The position numbers were made by a program, and so were the translations under genes. The notes beneath the pieces are model-generated. The model did no database searches. It worked only from the letters and a program-made list of their open reading frames with translations, and was not told where the DNA came from. From Mycobacterium sp. ITM-2016-00318 (GTDB lineage: Bacteria > Actinomycetota > Actinomycetes > Mycobacteriales > Mycobacteriaceae), in NCBI RefSeq assembly GCF_002968285.2, contig NZ_CP134400.1:1922001-1986000 (forward strand): a stretch of DNA of 64,000 nt, in the 5' to 3' direction. Position 1 is the stretch's first letter. Each line of letters starts with the position of its first letter. Below are positions 53,286-62,995 of this stretch, piece after piece.

Positions 53286-54242
53286 ATGGCTGAAGTACTT
53301 GTGCTCGTCGAGCACGCCGAAGGTGCCATCAAGAAGGTCACCTCAGAACTCATCACCGCCGCCCGCGTCGTGGGCGAGCCGTCGGCCGTCGTGGTCGGCA
53401 AGCCCGGCACCGCCGATCCACTGGTCGACGGACTGAAGGCCGCAGGCGCGGCCAAGATCTACGTCGCCGAGTCCGATGAGGCGGAAAGCTACCTCATCAC
53501 GCCGTACGTGGACGTGCTGGCGTCGCTGGTGGAGTCGGCCTCCCCGGCGGCCGTGCTGCTGTCGTCCAGCGCCGACGGCAAGGAGATCGCGGGCCGGCTG
53601 GCCGCCCGGATCGGCTCCGGAGTGCTCAGCGACGTCATCGACGTCAAGGAGGGCGCCAAGGGCATTCACTCCATCTTCGGCGGTGCGTTCACCGTCGAGG
53701 CGGAGGCCACCGGTGACGTTCCGGTCATCACCGTACGTGCCGGTGCCGTCGATGCCGCGCCGTCCGACGGCGCGGGTGAAGTCGTCAAGGTCGAGGTGCC
53801 CGCTCAGGCAGAGAACGCCACGAAGATCACCAAGCGCGAGCCCGCTGTCGCGGGCGATCGCCCCGAGCTCACCGAGGCCACCGTCGTGGTGTCGGGCGGC
53901 CGCGGCGTCGGCAGCGAGGAGAACTTCAAGGTGGTCGAGGAGTTGGCCGACTCGCTCGGCGGCGCCGTCGGTGCGTCGCGTGCCGCGGTGGACTCGGGCT
54001 ACTACCCGGGCCAATTCCAGGTGGGCCAGACCGGCAAGACCGTGTCGCCGCAGCTGTACATCGCCCTCGGCATCTCCGGCGCCATCCAGCACCGCGCGGG
54101 TATGCAGACGTCCAAGACGATCATCGCGGTCAACAAGGATGAAGAGGCGCCGATCTTCGAGATCGCCGACCTCGGCATCGTCGGCGACCTGTTCAAGGTC
54201 GCCCCGCAGCTGACTGAGGCGGTCAAGGCCCGCAAGGGTTAA
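53286..54242 (+). CDS. fixB: Electron transfer flavoprotein alpha subunit (EtfA/FixB)
   Basis: A 318-residue ETF alpha subunit. The N-terminal domain (1-185) resembles the beta subunit. The C-terminal FAD-binding domain has [20 protein letters not shown], then [20 protein letters not shown] and [20 protein letters not shown], the ETF alpha signature. The flavin is expected to be bound here. Length is normal (about 318). Confidence 0.97.
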   Translation: MAEVLVLVEHAEGAIKKVTSELITAARVVGEPSAVVVGKPGTADPLVDGLKAAGAAKIYVAESDEAESYLITPYVDVLASLVESASPAAVLLSSSADGKEIAGRLAARIGSGVLSDVIDVKEGAKGIHSIFGGAFTVEAEATGDVPVITVRAGAVDAAPSDGAGEVVKVEVPAQAENATKITKREPAVAGDRPELTEATVVVSGGRGVGSEENFKVVEELADSLGGAVGASRAAVDSGYYPGQFQVGQTGKTVSPQLYIALGISGAIQHRAGMQTSKTIIAVNKDEEAPIFEIADLGIVGDLFKVAPQLTEAVKARKG

Positions 54243-54265
54243 TCCGCCGGCTACTAACCGCCGAG

Positions 54266-54297
54266 GCCCCCGACACGCTTGCGTGGTCGGGGGCTTT
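54266..54297 (+). terminator. Strong intrinsic terminator after fixAB
   Basis: GCCCCCGAC and GTCGGGGGC form a perfect 9 bp stem with an 11 nt loop that can extend with ACG/CGT, followed by TTT. It lies 23 bp after the fixB stop. This is the clearest terminator in the window. Confidence 0.85.
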
Positions 54298-54384
54298 CGC
54301 GTTGTGCGCGACGTTCACCGAGCGCTCACGGACACGTCACCGTCACGATGCCGTTTCGAGAGACGGGCACGCGACCGTGCAGTC

Positions 54385-55227
54385 GTGAGCACCGCTTCAG
54401 TTCTGATAGCCGCCGACCAACCGAGCGGTCCGACCACCTCGCCGTCGGCGCCGCGTTACACCCTGCTGCTGTCCACCGACCCCGCTCTCATCGAAGCCGC
54501 GCAGCGACTCCGTCATGACGTTTTCACCTCCGAGCCCGGATTCGCGCTCACAGGCGCGATCGACGGTCGCGATGCCGACCGTTTCGACGAGTTCTGCGAT
54601 CACCTGCTGGTCCGCGAGGACAACACCGGCGAGCTCGTCGGCTGCTACCGGATGTTGCCGCCGCCGGCAGCCATCGCGGCAGGAGGGCTCTACGCCGCAA
54701 CCGAATTCGATGTCACCGGCCTTGACCGGCTGCGTCCGTCTCTGGTGGAGATGGGCCGTGCCGTGGTTCGCGACGATCACCGCAACGGCGGTGTCGTGCT
54801 GCTCATGTGGGCGGGCATCCTGGCCTACCTGGACCGGTGCGGGTACGACTACGTCACAGGTTGCGTCTCGGTGCCGGTTGCCGATTCCGATTCGGCGCCG
54901 GGCAGCCAGATTCGCGGTGTGCGGGACTTCGTCCTGCGCAGGCATGCCGCACCCGCGGCATACACCGTGTACCCGTATCGTCCGGTGATCGTCGACGGAC
55001 AGGGCCTCGACGACGTCGATCCGCCCGCGCGGGTCTCGGTCCCGCCACTGATGCGCGGATATCTGCGCCTCGGCGCCCAGGTGTGCGGTGCACCCGCCCA
55101 CGACCCGGACTTCGGCGTCGGTGACTTCCCGGCGCTGCTGGACAAACGCAGGGCCGACGTCAGATATCTGAAACGGCTGAGGTCAGTCGGGGCGGCGAGC
55201 GACATGGCAGACGGGATGGAAAGGTGA
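54385..55227 (+). CDS. GNAT N-acyltransferase, OlsB-like (Rv3027c)
   Basis: A 280-residue GNAT-fold protein related to OlsB, which adds 3-hydroxyacyl groups to the ornithine alpha-amino group. It has EAAQRLRHDVFTSEPGF, LVGCYRMLPPP, LVEMGRAVVRDDHRNG and VLRRHAAPAAYTVYPYRPV, and the C-terminal block PPLMRGYLRLGAQVCGAPAH is the family mark. The GTG 54385 is the most likely start. Its stop overlaps the next start (GTGA), so it is translationally coupled to a PlsC protein, matching the OlsB/OlsA arrangement of ornithine-lipid synthesis. The pathway assignment is inferred. Confidence 0.85.
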   Translation: MSTASVLIAADQPSGPTTSPSAPRYTLLLSTDPALIEAAQRLRHDVFTSEPGFALTGAIDGRDADRFDEFCDHLLVREDNTGELVGCYRMLPPPAAIAAGGLYAATEFDVTGLDRLRPSLVEMGRAVVRDDHRNGGVVLLMWAGILAYLDRCGYDYVTGCVSVPVADSDSAPGSQIRGVRDFVLRRHAAPAAYTVYPYRPVIVDGQGLDDVDPPARVSVPPLMRGYLRLGAQVCGAPAHDPDFGVGDFPALLDKRRADVRYLKRLRSVGAASDMADGMER

Positions 55228-56075
55228 CCGACACCGCTGACGCGGCGAGTGTCGACAGTCCCTGGGTGCCGCGGGCGACGTGTGACGCGTCGTGTGTCGC
55301 CGCAGGGGCGGCTCCTGCCGGGCGACCGGTCGTGGTGGCGGTGCGCGTCGCGGTGCGGGTCACTTTCGCCATGATCCTGTTGTCGGCCGTTCCGCTGCTG
55401 GCGATCCCGATGCCGGGCCGCTCGCACGTTCAACGCGGCTACTGCACGATGATGCTGCGCGCGTTGGGTGTGCGAATCACGGTGTCCGGCGGTCCTATTC
55501 GCAACCTCCGTGGCGTGCTCGTCGTCAGCGGTCACGTGTCCTGGGTGGACATCTTCGCGATCGGCGCGGTGATGCCGGGATCTTTCGTCGCGAAGGCCGA
55601 GATGATCAGCTGGCCCGGCCTGGGTGTCGCGGCGCGGCTGATGAAGGTCATCCCGATCGAGCGGGCGAGCCTGCGCCGGCTGCCCGAGGTCGTCGAGATG
55701 ATCGCCGCTCGGCTGCACGCCGGGCAGACCGTGGTGGCGTTCCCCGAAGGCACCACGTGGTGCGGGCTGGCGTACGGCCGGTTCCGGCCCGCGATGTTTC
55801 AGGCCGCCGTCGACGCGGGCAGGCCGGTGCAACCGCTGCGGCTGCGCTACCAGCACCGCGACGGCACACCGTCGACCGTCGCCGCCTACGTCGGCGACGA
55901 CACCCTGATCGCGTCGATCCGCCGCCTGGTGACCGCCCACCGCACGATCGTGGGTGTGCAAGTCGAGTCGCTGCAGTTGCCGGGAACCGATCGACGGGAC
56001 CTCGCCGCGCGTTGCGAGGAGGCGGTCCGGGGAGATCTGGGACGACGGGCACACGGGCACGCACTGGTCGCCTGA
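55224..56075 (+). CDS. PlsC-type lysophospholipid acyltransferase, OlsA-like (Rv3026c)
   Basis: A 283-residue membrane-associated acyltransferase. The catalytic HX4D motif is GHVSWVDIFAIG and the glycerophosphate-binding motif is FPEGTTWCG. One N-terminal hydrophobic segment (FAMILLSAVPLLAIPM) anchors it. It is coupled to the GNAT gene. Together they resemble the OlsB-OlsA steps of ornithine lipid synthesis; a phospholipid role is the alternative. Confidence 0.88.
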   Translation: MTDTADAASVDSPWVPRATCDASCVAAGAAPAGRPVVVAVRVAVRVTFAMILLSAVPLLAIPMPGRSHVQRGYCTMMLRALGVRITVSGGPIRNLRGVLVVSGHVSWVDIFAIGAVMPGSFVAKAEMISWPGLGVAARLMKVIPIERASLRRLPEVVEMIAARLHAGQTVVAFPEGTTWCGLAYGRFRPAMFQAAVDAGRPVQPLRLRYQHRDGTPSTVAAYVGDDTLIASIRRLVTAHRTIVGVQVESLQLPGTDRRDLAARCEEAVRGDLGRRAHGHALVA

Positions 56076-56121
56076 CCGGGAATCAGGGCGGCCGCGGCCC
56101 GGCGGCTAAAATAGACGGGTT

Positions 56122-57318
56122 ATGACGACTGACAAGTCGGTCTACCTGGATCACGCCGCCACCACTCCGATGCATCCCGCTGCCATCGAGGCGATGACGA
56201 CCGTGCTGGCGACCGTCGGAAACGCGTCGTCGCTGCACGGCACGGGCCGTGTCGCGCGCCGCCGGATGGAGGAGTCGCGCGAGACGCTGGCCAGGCTGCT
56301 CGGTGCGCGACCGTCCGAAGTGGTCTTCACCGCCGGCGGAACCGAGAGCGACAACCTGGCGGTCAAGGGCGTCTTCTGGGCGCGTCGGGACGCCGAACCC
56401 CGTCGCAGGCGCATCGTGACCACCGCGGTCGAGCATCACGCGGTCCTGGATTCCGTCGAATGGCTCGCCGAACACGAGGGCGCCGAGGTGACCTGGCTGC
56501 CCACCGCGTCCGACGGGTCTGTCTCGCCCGCCGCCCTGCGCGCAGCAATGCAGGAACACGACGACGTCGCGCTGGTGTCGGTGATGTGGGCCAACAACGA
56601 AGTCGGCACGATCATGCCGCTGGCCGAACTCGCCGCGGTGGCCGCCGAATTCGATGTACCGATGCACAGCGACGCCGTGCAGGCGATCGGGCAGATCCCG
56701 GTCGACTTCACCGCGAGCGGGCTGTCGGCGATGAGCATCACCGCGCACAAGTTCGGCGGCCCGACCGGAGTGGGCGCGCTGCTGCTGCGCCGCGACACGG
56801 CGTGCGTGCCGCTGCTGCACGGCGGCGGCCAGGAACGCGATGTCCGTTCGGGCACACCGGATGTCGCAGGCGCGGTGGCGATGGCGGCGGCCGCCGAAGT
56901 GGCGATCGAGGGCATGGAGACGACCAGTGCGCGGGTGGCCCTCCTGCGGGACCGGCTTGTCGACGGGGTGCTCGCGAGCATCGACGATGTCGTTCTCAAC
57001 GGCGCGACGGGCGCGCAGCGACTGCCCGGCAACGCGCATTTCACCTTCCGCGGCTGCGAGGGCGACTCGCTGCTGATGCTGTTGGACGCCAGGGGAATCG
57101 AGTGCTCGACGGGCTCGGCGTGCACGGCCGGTGTGGCGCAACCCTCCCACGTGCTGACGGCGATGGGCGCCGATCCTGCCAGCGCCCGCGGGTCGTTGCG
57201 GCTGTCGCTCGGCCACACCAGCGTCGAAGCCGACGTCGACGCCGCGCTCGACGTGCTGCCAACAGCGGTGAAACGGGCGCGGCAAGCCGCGCTGGCCAGT
57301 TCGGGAGTTGTCGAGTAG
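56122..57318 (+). CDS. iscS: Cysteine desulfurase (IscS/NifS type, Rv3025c)
   Basis: A 398-residue PLP-dependent cysteine desulfurase. The PLP lysine is in [14 protein letters not shown] and the active-site Cys in [30 protein letters not shown] and NASSLHG are conserved near the N terminus. It supplies persulfide sulfur for tRNA thiolation and Fe-S clusters. It is followed directly by mnmA: the TAG stop overlaps the GTG of mnmA by one base. A sulfur-transfer partnership with MnmA is supported by this arrangement. Confidence 0.95.
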   Translation: MTTDKSVYLDHAATTPMHPAAIEAMTTVLATVGNASSLHGTGRVARRRMEESRETLARLLGARPSEVVFTAGGTESDNLAVKGVFWARRDAEPRRRRIVTTAVEHHAVLDSVEWLAEHEGAEVTWLPTASDGSVSPAALRAAMQEHDDVALVSVMWANNEVGTIMPLAELAAVAAEFDVPMHSDAVQAIGQIPVDFTASGLSAMSITAHKFGGPTGVGALLLRRDTACVPLLHGGGQERDVRSGTPDVAGAVAMAAAAEVAIEGMETTSARVALLRDRLVDGVLASIDDVVLNGATGAQRLPGNAHFTFRGCEGDSLLMLLDARGIECSTGSACTAGVAQPSHVLTAMGADPASARGSLRLSLGHTSVEADVDAALDVLPTAVKRARQAALASSGVVE

Positions 57319-58391
57319 TGCGGGTTCTTGTCGCGATGAGCGGAGGTGTCGACTCGTCGGTCGCCGCCGCCCGGATGGTCGACGCCGGTCACGACGTGGT
57401 GGGCGTGCACTTGGCGCTTTCGGCCACGCCGGGGACACTGCGCACTGGATCGCGGGGGTGCTGCTCGAAGGAAGACGCAGGCGATGCCCGCCGAGTCGCC
57501 GACATCCTCGACATCCCCTTCTACGTCTGGGATTTCGCCGACAAGTTCAAAGAGGACGTCATCGACGACTTCGTGTCGTCGTATGCGCGGGGCGAAACCC
57601 CAAACCCGTGCGTGCGGTGCAACGAGCGGATCAAGTTCTCGGCGTTGTCGGCCCGCGCACTCGCGCTGGGTTTCGACGCGGTCGCCACCGGGCACTACGC
57701 CCGGCTGTCGGAGGGCAGGCTGCGACGCGCCGTCGACAGCGACAAGGACCAGTCCTATGTCCTCGGCGTGCTGACCGCCGAGCAATTGCGCCACGCGCTG
57801 TTCCCGATCGGTGACACCCCCAAGCCGCAGATTCGCGAGGAGGCCGCTCGCCGCGGCCTGGCCGTCGCCGATAAGCCGGACAGCCACGACATCTGCTTCA
57901 TCCCGTCCGGTGACACGAGGGCGTTTCTCGGCAGCCGCATAGGTGTGCGCCGCGGCACCGTCGTCGATGCGGGTGGAACGGTGCTCGCCGAACACGACGG
58001 CGTACACGGCTTCACCATCGGCCAGCGCAAGGGTCTTGGCATCGCCGGGCCGGGGGCCGACGGGCGACCGCGTTACGTGACGTCCATCGACGCCGAAACC
58101 GCGACCGTGCACGTGGGCGCCCTGGCCGACCTGGAGGTGTGGACGCTGACGGGCGAGAAACCCGTGTTCACCTCGGGCGCCGTGCTGCGGAGGCCGCTCG
58201 AGGGTGTGGTGCAGGTGCGGGCTCACGGCGGCATCGCCGACGCCGTCGCCGAGGCGCGCGACGGCAACCTCGTCGCCGATCTGCGGTCTCCGCTGCACGG
58301 CGTGGCGCCTGGCCAGACGATGGTTCTCTACCGTCCCGACGCCGGAGGCGACGAAGTGGTCGCGAGTGCCACGATCGCGCGCAGCGTCTAG
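57318..58391 (+). CDS. mnmA: tRNA 2-thiouridylase MnmA (TrmU)
   Basis: A 357-residue tRNA-specific 2-thiouridylase. The PP-loop is [20 protein letters not shown], the catalytic cysteines are in [15 protein letters not shown] and [12 protein letters not shown], and SDKDQSYVL recognises the tRNA. It makes 2-thiouridine at the wobble position of Lys/Glu/Gln tRNAs with sulfur from the adjacent desulfurase. GTG 57318 is used; the frame is open upstream but that is antisense/other-frame sequence within iscS. Its stop overlaps the lpqA-like stop on the other strand. Confidence 0.96.
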   Translation: MRVLVAMSGGVDSSVAAARMVDAGHDVVGVHLALSATPGTLRTGSRGCCSKEDAGDARRVADILDIPFYVWDFADKFKEDVIDDFVSSYARGETPNPCVRCNERIKFSALSARALALGFDAVATGHYARLSEGRLRRAVDSDKDQSYVLGVLTAEQLRHALFPIGDTPKPQIREEAARRGLAVADKPDSHDICFIPSGDTRAFLGSRIGVRRGTVVDAGGTVLAEHDGVHGFTIGQRKGLGIAGPGADGRPRYVTSIDAETATVHVGALADLEVWTLTGEKPVFTSGAVLRRPLEGVVQVRAHGGIADAVAEARDGNLVADLRSPLHGVAPGQTMVLYRPDAGGDEVVASATIARSV

Positions 58392-59032
58392 TCGGGCACC
58401 TTGTCGATGATGTTCGTCATGACAATTCCGGGCACCGAATCCGGGAACACGCAGAAGGACACCTCGACCAGCACAACGTTCTTGAGCCGATAGTCGCGGC
58501 CGCACGTACCCGGCGAGCGCATGGTCAGCGTGTCCGCGTCGGCGGTCCACTCGCCGATGAATGTCGATCCGAGTTCGGTCGAGCCGCAGTCATATACCTG
58601 TCCGACGAGATCGGCGAACGCGTGCCGGGCGGTCTCTTGGTCGCGGTATGCGGCAGCGCCCTCGGAGATGAGGCCGCCGTCGGGCGGATTCTGGAATGTC
58701 GTCTTGTGGAATTCTTCGACCTCGTTGCCGAACGTCTGCGTCTCGGCGAAGTACCACTGGCACTCCTGCGGTGTTCCAGTCATCAGGTCGCTGACATCGA
58801 CCGGGATCTTGCCGTCCATGCTCGGCACGATCGTCAGGGCGTCGCCTGCGCCCGTGATCGCCTGCATCTGGGCCTGATCCAGCATCACCGACTCGACATC
58901 CACCGGCGACCGCGATTCGTCGTCGATGCCAGGAGCCGTCCGCGTCGCCGTGCCCGCGATGGTCTGTGCGCAGCCACCGGTCAACAGCGCGACAGCACAC
59001 AGCACCGCAAGTCGGCCAGCCGCTGAGGACAT
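58388..59032 (-). CDS. lpqA: Lipoprotein with PknH-like sensor domain (LpqA-like)
   Basis: A 214-residue lipoprotein. The lipobox is LLTGGCAQ, with the acylated Cys at about residue 21. The mature domain has paired cysteines ([29 protein letters not shown]) and resembles the extracellular PknH_C/DUF3558 sensor domain. It is exported to the outer face of the membrane; the ligand is unknown. It converges on mnmA (4 nt stop overlap) and is divergent from the MetE-like gene. In M. tuberculosis the corresponding lpqA is separated from mnmA by PE/PPE/ESX genes. Confidence 0.85.
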   Translation of the reverse strand: MSSAAGRLAVLCAVALLTGGCAQTIAGTATRTAPGIDDESRSPVDVESVMLDQAQMQAITGAGDALTIVPSMDGKIPVDVSDLMTGTPQECQWYFAETQTFGNEVEEFHKTTFQNPPDGGLISEGAAAYRDQETARHAFADLVGQVYDCGSTELGSTFIGEWTADADTLTMRSPGTCGRDYRLKNVVLVEVSFCVFPDSVPGIVMTNIIDKVPD

Positions 59033-59097
59033 GTGTCGGCTCCTTCCTGTGTCGCAGACTAACGCGTGTGGCTCGTGTGGCGAATAGTGTTGGTGAA

Positions 59098-60114
59098 GTG
59101 AACGCCTTCGCCGCCGGTACCGGCATCGGATCCTGGCCGGGCACGTCGGCGCGTGAGGCTGCCGAGATCGTGGTCGGTGAGCTGCACCGACTGCCGCATC
59201 TGGCCGAGTTGCCCGCCCGCGGCATCGGTGCCGACCTCATCGGCCGGGCGGGCGCACTGCTGGTCGACATCACGATCGACACCGTCCCCCGCGGTTACCG
59301 GATCGCCGCAGGACGCAGCGCGGTGACCCGGCGAGCGGTCAGCCTGCTGGCCGAAGACGTCGACGCCCTCGAGGAGGCCTGGGAGAAGGCGGGCCTGCGG
59401 GGCGCGGACCGGACCATCAAGGTGCAGGCGCCCGGCCCCATCACGCTCGCGGCGCATCTGGAACTGTCCAACGGGCATCGGGCGATCACGGATGCCGGCG
59501 CCGTTCGCGACCTCGCGCGTTCACTGGCCGAAGGCGTTGCGGCGCACCGCTCCGAGGTTGCTCGGCGGCTGGACTGCCCGGTCGTCGTGCAGTTGGACGA
59601 ACCGTCGCTGTCCGCCGCGCTGGAGGGGCGACTGACCGGGGTGTCGAGCCTGTCCCCGGTGCATCCGGTCGACGAGTCCGTCGCGGCCACGCTCTTCGAT
59701 GAGTGCGTGGCGGTGGTGGGCGGCACGGTGGCGTTGCACAGTTGTGCGGGCGGGCTGCCGTGGCCGCTGTTGCAACGCAGCACGTTCAGCGCGCTGTCGT
59801 TCGATCTGTCGACGGTGACGGCGGAGTCGCTGGACGGTGTCGGCGAATTCGTCGAATCAGGCCGCACGGTCCTGCTCGGCGTCGTACCCGTCACCGCCCC
59901 CGAGAACCGGCCGTCCGCCGAGGAGGTGGCCCGGTCGGTCGTCGACGTCACCGATCGCCTCGGCTTCCCCCGCAAGCTGCTGCCGGACCGGATCGGCGTC
60001 ACTCCGTCGTGCGGTATGGCCGGAGCGACCCCGCAGTGGGCGCGCAGCGCGATCGAGCTGTCTCAGAAGGCGGCCGACGCCATCGCCGACGACCCGGCAG
60101 CGGTCATGAATTAG
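59098..60114 (+). CDS. Cobalamin-independent methionine synthase-like protein (Rv3015c)
   Basis: A 338-residue protein with the C-terminal catalytic domain fold of MetE (UROD/MetE superfamily). Zinc-site residues are in ALHSCAGGLPW (His and Cys) and VTPSCGMAGATP (Cys). The N-terminal MetE domain is missing, so this is a core-only form and may not be a full methionine synthase. The GTG 59098 gives the remembered Rv3015c N terminus (FAAGTGIGSWPGT). A GTG 10 codons upstream is an alternative. Confidence 0.85.
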   Translation: MNAFAAGTGIGSWPGTSAREAAEIVVGELHRLPHLAELPARGIGADLIGRAGALLVDITIDTVPRGYRIAAGRSAVTRRAVSLLAEDVDALEEAWEKAGLRGADRTIKVQAPGPITLAAHLELSNGHRAITDAGAVRDLARSLAEGVAAHRSEVARRLDCPVVVQLDEPSLSAALEGRLTGVSSLSPVHPVDESVAATLFDECVAVVGGTVALHSCAGGLPWPLLQRSTFSALSFDLSTVTAESLDGVGEFVESGRTVLLGVVPVTAPENRPSAEEVARSVVDVTDRLGFPRKLLPDRIGVTPSCGMAGATPQWARSAIELSQKAADAIADDPAAVMN

Positions 60115-60194
60115 TGTTTGCCAGGCAAAGGTCTGTGCGACAATGCTTGCGCGGGACCCTGGGTCGGTTTGCCCGGTTGGTCCGGGAAGGGATC

Positions 60195-60959
60195 GTGGCG
60201 TACTCGACAGTTCGCATTGCGGCGGGTGCCGGCGTTGTCGCAGCCTCCCTTCTGATCGTCGGCCCGAATCCTGCGCCCGCGTTCGCCGACAAGTACGGCT
60301 GGTCGAGTGACGACTACGGCAACAACGGCTACGCGAAACGCGATGCCTCGAACGTTGTGAAGGACGCCATCAACGGCATCAGCAGCTTCCCGGACGCCGG
60401 CAGGGACTCGCAGCCAGATGCGGATCCGCGCAAGATGGATCTCGGCAGCGACAACGAGGACCTCGTAACGGAGAGCTTCGCTCCGGAAGGCCAGATGGCC
60501 ATGCGGTCGGCGGCGGTGGCGGAAGCGCCTGCCGGCGACAACCTCGCGGTGGCCGTTCCAGGCGGCGGTGGGTCCGGCTACTCGGGTCAGCCGGTGTCGG
60601 CGTTCCAAGCGCCGCGCGTGACGATCGGCAACGGCCGCACGCCCGGCACGCACGTCGCCCAGCCGCCCCAGGGCCCTGACCCGGTACTGGCCTATGCCGT
60701 CCAGGGGGTCCCCGCGGCGCCCGCGTTTCCCACAGCGATCGAGATCAACATTCCGCCGCTTCCGCCGCCGCTGCCGCCGGTGGAGCGGATCGGGGCCGCC
60801 GAGCTGGTGGTGGGGCAGTTCGGTTACGGCACTACGGACACGGTCACCGATCCGCTGGCCGGTGTCGCCGGTTTGTTCCTGATACCCGCGATCGGGGCGG
60901 TTCTCGGCTACCGGCAGGCCCGCGCCGCGCAGTCGCTGCGGGAGTCACTCCGTACGTAG
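60195..60959 (+). CDS. Exported Pro-rich protein with C-terminal membrane segment, function unknown
   Basis: A 254-residue protein. The GTG 60195 follows GGGAAGGGATC. It has a signal peptide or anchor near the start (IAAGAGVVAASLLIVG), a Tyr/Gly/Asn-rich segment, an Asp-rich stretch (DSQPDADPRKMDLGSDNEDL), a Pro-rich run (NIPPLPPPLPPVERI) and a C-terminal hydrophobic helix (AGLFLIPAIGAVLGY) before a basic tail. No family is recognised. Its end overlaps the FadD gene on the other strand by 15 nt. Confidence 0.7.
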   Translation: MAYSTVRIAAGAGVVAASLLIVGPNPAPAFADKYGWSSDDYGNNGYAKRDASNVVKDAINGISSFPDAGRDSQPDADPRKMDLGSDNEDLVTESFAPEGQMAMRSAAVAEAPAGDNLAVAVPGGGGSGYSGQPVSAFQAPRVTIGNGRTPGTHVAQPPQGPDPVLAYAVQGVPAAPAFPTAIEINIPPLPPPLPPVERIGAAELVVGQFGYGTTDTVTDPLAGVAGLFLIPAIGAVLGYRQARAAQSLRESLRT

Positions 60960-62543
60960 GTCCTTGCGCAGGATTTTGCCCGCCGACGACTTCGGGATCG
61001 CGTCGATGAACGCCACCTGACGCACTTTTTTGTAGGGCGCGACCTCGCTCGCGACGAACTCCATCACTTCGGTTTCAGTGAGCTCGGCACCGGATTGCTT
61101 GACCACGAACGCCTTTGGCACCTCTTCACCCGATTCGGCGTCGCGCACGCCGATCACGGCGGCGTCGGCGATCGCGGGATGGGTGAGCAGCACCGCCTCC
61201 AACTCGGCGGGGGGCACTTGGTATCCCTTGTACTTGATGAGTTCCTTGAGCCGGTCGACGATGTACACACAACCGGTGGAATCAACCTTGGCCAGGTCTC
61301 CGGTGCGCAGCCACCCGTCGTCGTCGATGGTCTCCCTGGTGGCCACCTCGTTGTTGAGGTAGCCGGCCATCACGTTCGGGCCCTTGAACCACAACTCGCC
61401 CGTCTCGCTGAGACCGCTTGCGGGCACCTCGATTTCGTCGCCGGTCGCAGGGTCGATGAGTCTGGACGACGAATTGGCCGCCGTCCACCCCGCGGCGCCG
61501 ATGGGCGCCACCGACCCGACGAGACGCTCGCCGCCGTCCAACGGGGTGCAATGGCTGACCGGGCTGAGCTCGGTCATGCCGTACCCCTGCACGACTCGAC
61601 ACCCGAGGCGATCGGCGACCGCGTGACCGAGTTCCTCGTCGAGCGGCGCCGCGCCGGAAAGTACCGCGCGGAGGGTCGACATGTCGTAGGAGTTGACCAA
61701 GGGATGTTTGGCCAGGGCCACCGCGACGGGCGGGGCGATGTAGGCCACGGTCACCTTGTGGTTGGCGATGGTGGCGAGGAACTCCTCGAGATCGAAGCTT
61801 CCCATCATCACCAGACGTGCCCGAGCATGTAGGACGGCGTTGAGCAACACCGTCATTCCGTAGATGTGAAAGAACGGCATGATCGCGATGACGACGTCGT
61901 CGGCGCCCACGTCCTGCACCGGCCGTGTCTGCGCGACGTTGGCGACCAGGTTGCGGTGGGTCAGCATGACACCCTTGGGGTTGCCGGTCGTGCCCGAGCT
62001 GTAGGGCAGCACGGCGAGGTGGGTGGCCGGGTCGAAGCTGACTTTCGGCGCCGGGAAACCGGCGCCGAGTAGATCCTCGGCGCTCGGGTGGCCGTCCGCG
62101 CCGTCGAGGACGACCAGTCGGTCGTCGGAAATGCCCACTGCCGCGGCCGCCTCCTTGGCTGCCGGCAGCAGTGCACTGACGGTGATGAGCATCGTCGCCT
62201 TGGAGTCCGTCAGCTGCTTGACGATGTCCTTCGCGGTGAACAGCACGTTGATCGTGGTGGCCGTCGCCCCTGCGCGCAGGATGCCGTGGAAGGCGATGGC
62301 GAACGCCGTGCTGTTGGGTGCGAGCAGGCCGACCACATCGCCGACGCCAACACCGCGATCGGCGAGGGCGCCGGCGAATGAATCGATTTTGCCGACCGCA
62401 TCGCGGTAGCTGACTTCGGTGCCCTGCTTCGCATCTACCAGGGCGACACGCTCGCCGTCGGCGGCGTCGAGATTGCCGAACAGATAGTCGTAGACGCTGA
62501 CCGAGGGAATGTCGACATCGGGGAATGGACTGGCGAAACTCAT
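60945..62543 (-). CDS. Acyl-CoA ligase (4-coumarate-CoA ligase/FadD type)
   Basis: A 532-residue AMP-forming acyl-CoA synthetase. The phosphate loop is LPYSSGTTGNPKGVMLTH, the second motif is VVQGYGMTELSPVSH, and the adenylation-site segments YIVDRLKELIKYKGYQV and the C-terminal Lys in PKSSAGKILRKDL are present. It activates a carboxylic acid as its CoA thioester; substrate unknown. The ATG at 62543 is used; the frame upstream is unrelated. It overlaps the preceding gene by 15 nt on the opposite strand. Confidence 0.93.
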   Translation of the reverse strand: MSFASPFPDVDIPSVSVYDYLFGNLDAADGERVALVDAKQGTEVSYRDAVGKIDSFAGALADRGVGVGDVVGLLAPNSTAFAIAFHGILRAGATATTINVLFTAKDIVKQLTDSKATMLITVSALLPAAKEAAAAVGISDDRLVVLDGADGHPSAEDLLGAGFPAPKVSFDPATHLAVLPYSSGTTGNPKGVMLTHRNLVANVAQTRPVQDVGADDVVIAIMPFFHIYGMTVLLNAVLHARARLVMMGSFDLEEFLATIANHKVTVAYIAPPVAVALAKHPLVNSYDMSTLRAVLSGAAPLDEELGHAVADRLGCRVVQGYGMTELSPVSHCTPLDGGERLVGSVAPIGAAGWTAANSSSRLIDPATGDEIEVPASGLSETGELWFKGPNVMAGYLNNEVATRETIDDDGWLRTGDLAKVDSTGCVYIVDRLKELIKYKGYQVPPAELEAVLLTHPAIADAAVIGVRDAESGEEVPKAFVVKQSGAELTETEVMEFVASEVAPYKKVRQVAFIDAIPKSSAGKILRKDLRTE

Positions 62544-62577
62544 GGTTCCGATCGAACCATGTCGACGCGCCGGTGGG

Positions 62578-62985
62578 TCAGCCGCCGTCGAGCTGCTTGA
62601 CCAGCTTCTTGGGGGCGACCATTCGGTAGGACGCGTCGACCAGTTCGCGCACCTCACCCCAGTCGACCTTCTTCCTGGCGGTGAGGTCAAGCCCGAGCCA
62701 GCCGGCCGATCCGAGGTAGGCGGGGAAGAAGAACCGGGTGTCCTGCTCGAGTGCCCTGCGGTCGCTTTGGTCGACTTTGACCATGATCGACCGCGGATAT
62801 TGGATGTAGTCGCCGCCCTTGATCGACGGCTTGGCGCTGCCCCCGTACATCGCGAAGATCTTCGTTGCGAAGAACGAGGGCCTTCCGTGCGACACCTTCT
62901 CGTACGCCTCCGGAAAGCCCAAGGTGATCGTCCGCACCTCGGCGAGAACGGGATCGTCGTCGTGAAACATGATCGGGTGCGGCAT
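62578..62985 (-). CDS. YjbR/MmcQ-like protein
   Basis: A 135-residue MmcQ/YjbR (DUF419-type) protein. The family blocks are GFPEAYEKVSHGRPSFFATK, YPRSIMVKVDQSD and WGEVRELVDASYRMVAPKKL. It has a DNA-binding-like CyaY fold, with no assigned function. The ATG 62985 is used; codons further upstream are Cys-rich and not protein-like. It is 34 bp upstream of the acyl-CoA ligase and may be co-transcribed with it. Confidence 0.85.
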   Translation of the reverse strand: MPHPIMFHDDDPVLAEVRTITLGFPEAYEKVSHGRPSFFATKIFAMYGGSAKPSIKGGDYIQYPRSIMVKVDQSDRRALEQDTRFFFPAYLGSAGWLGLDLTARKKVDWGEVRELVDASYRMVAPKKLVKQLDGG

Positions 62986-62995
62986 TGGTGCCAAG

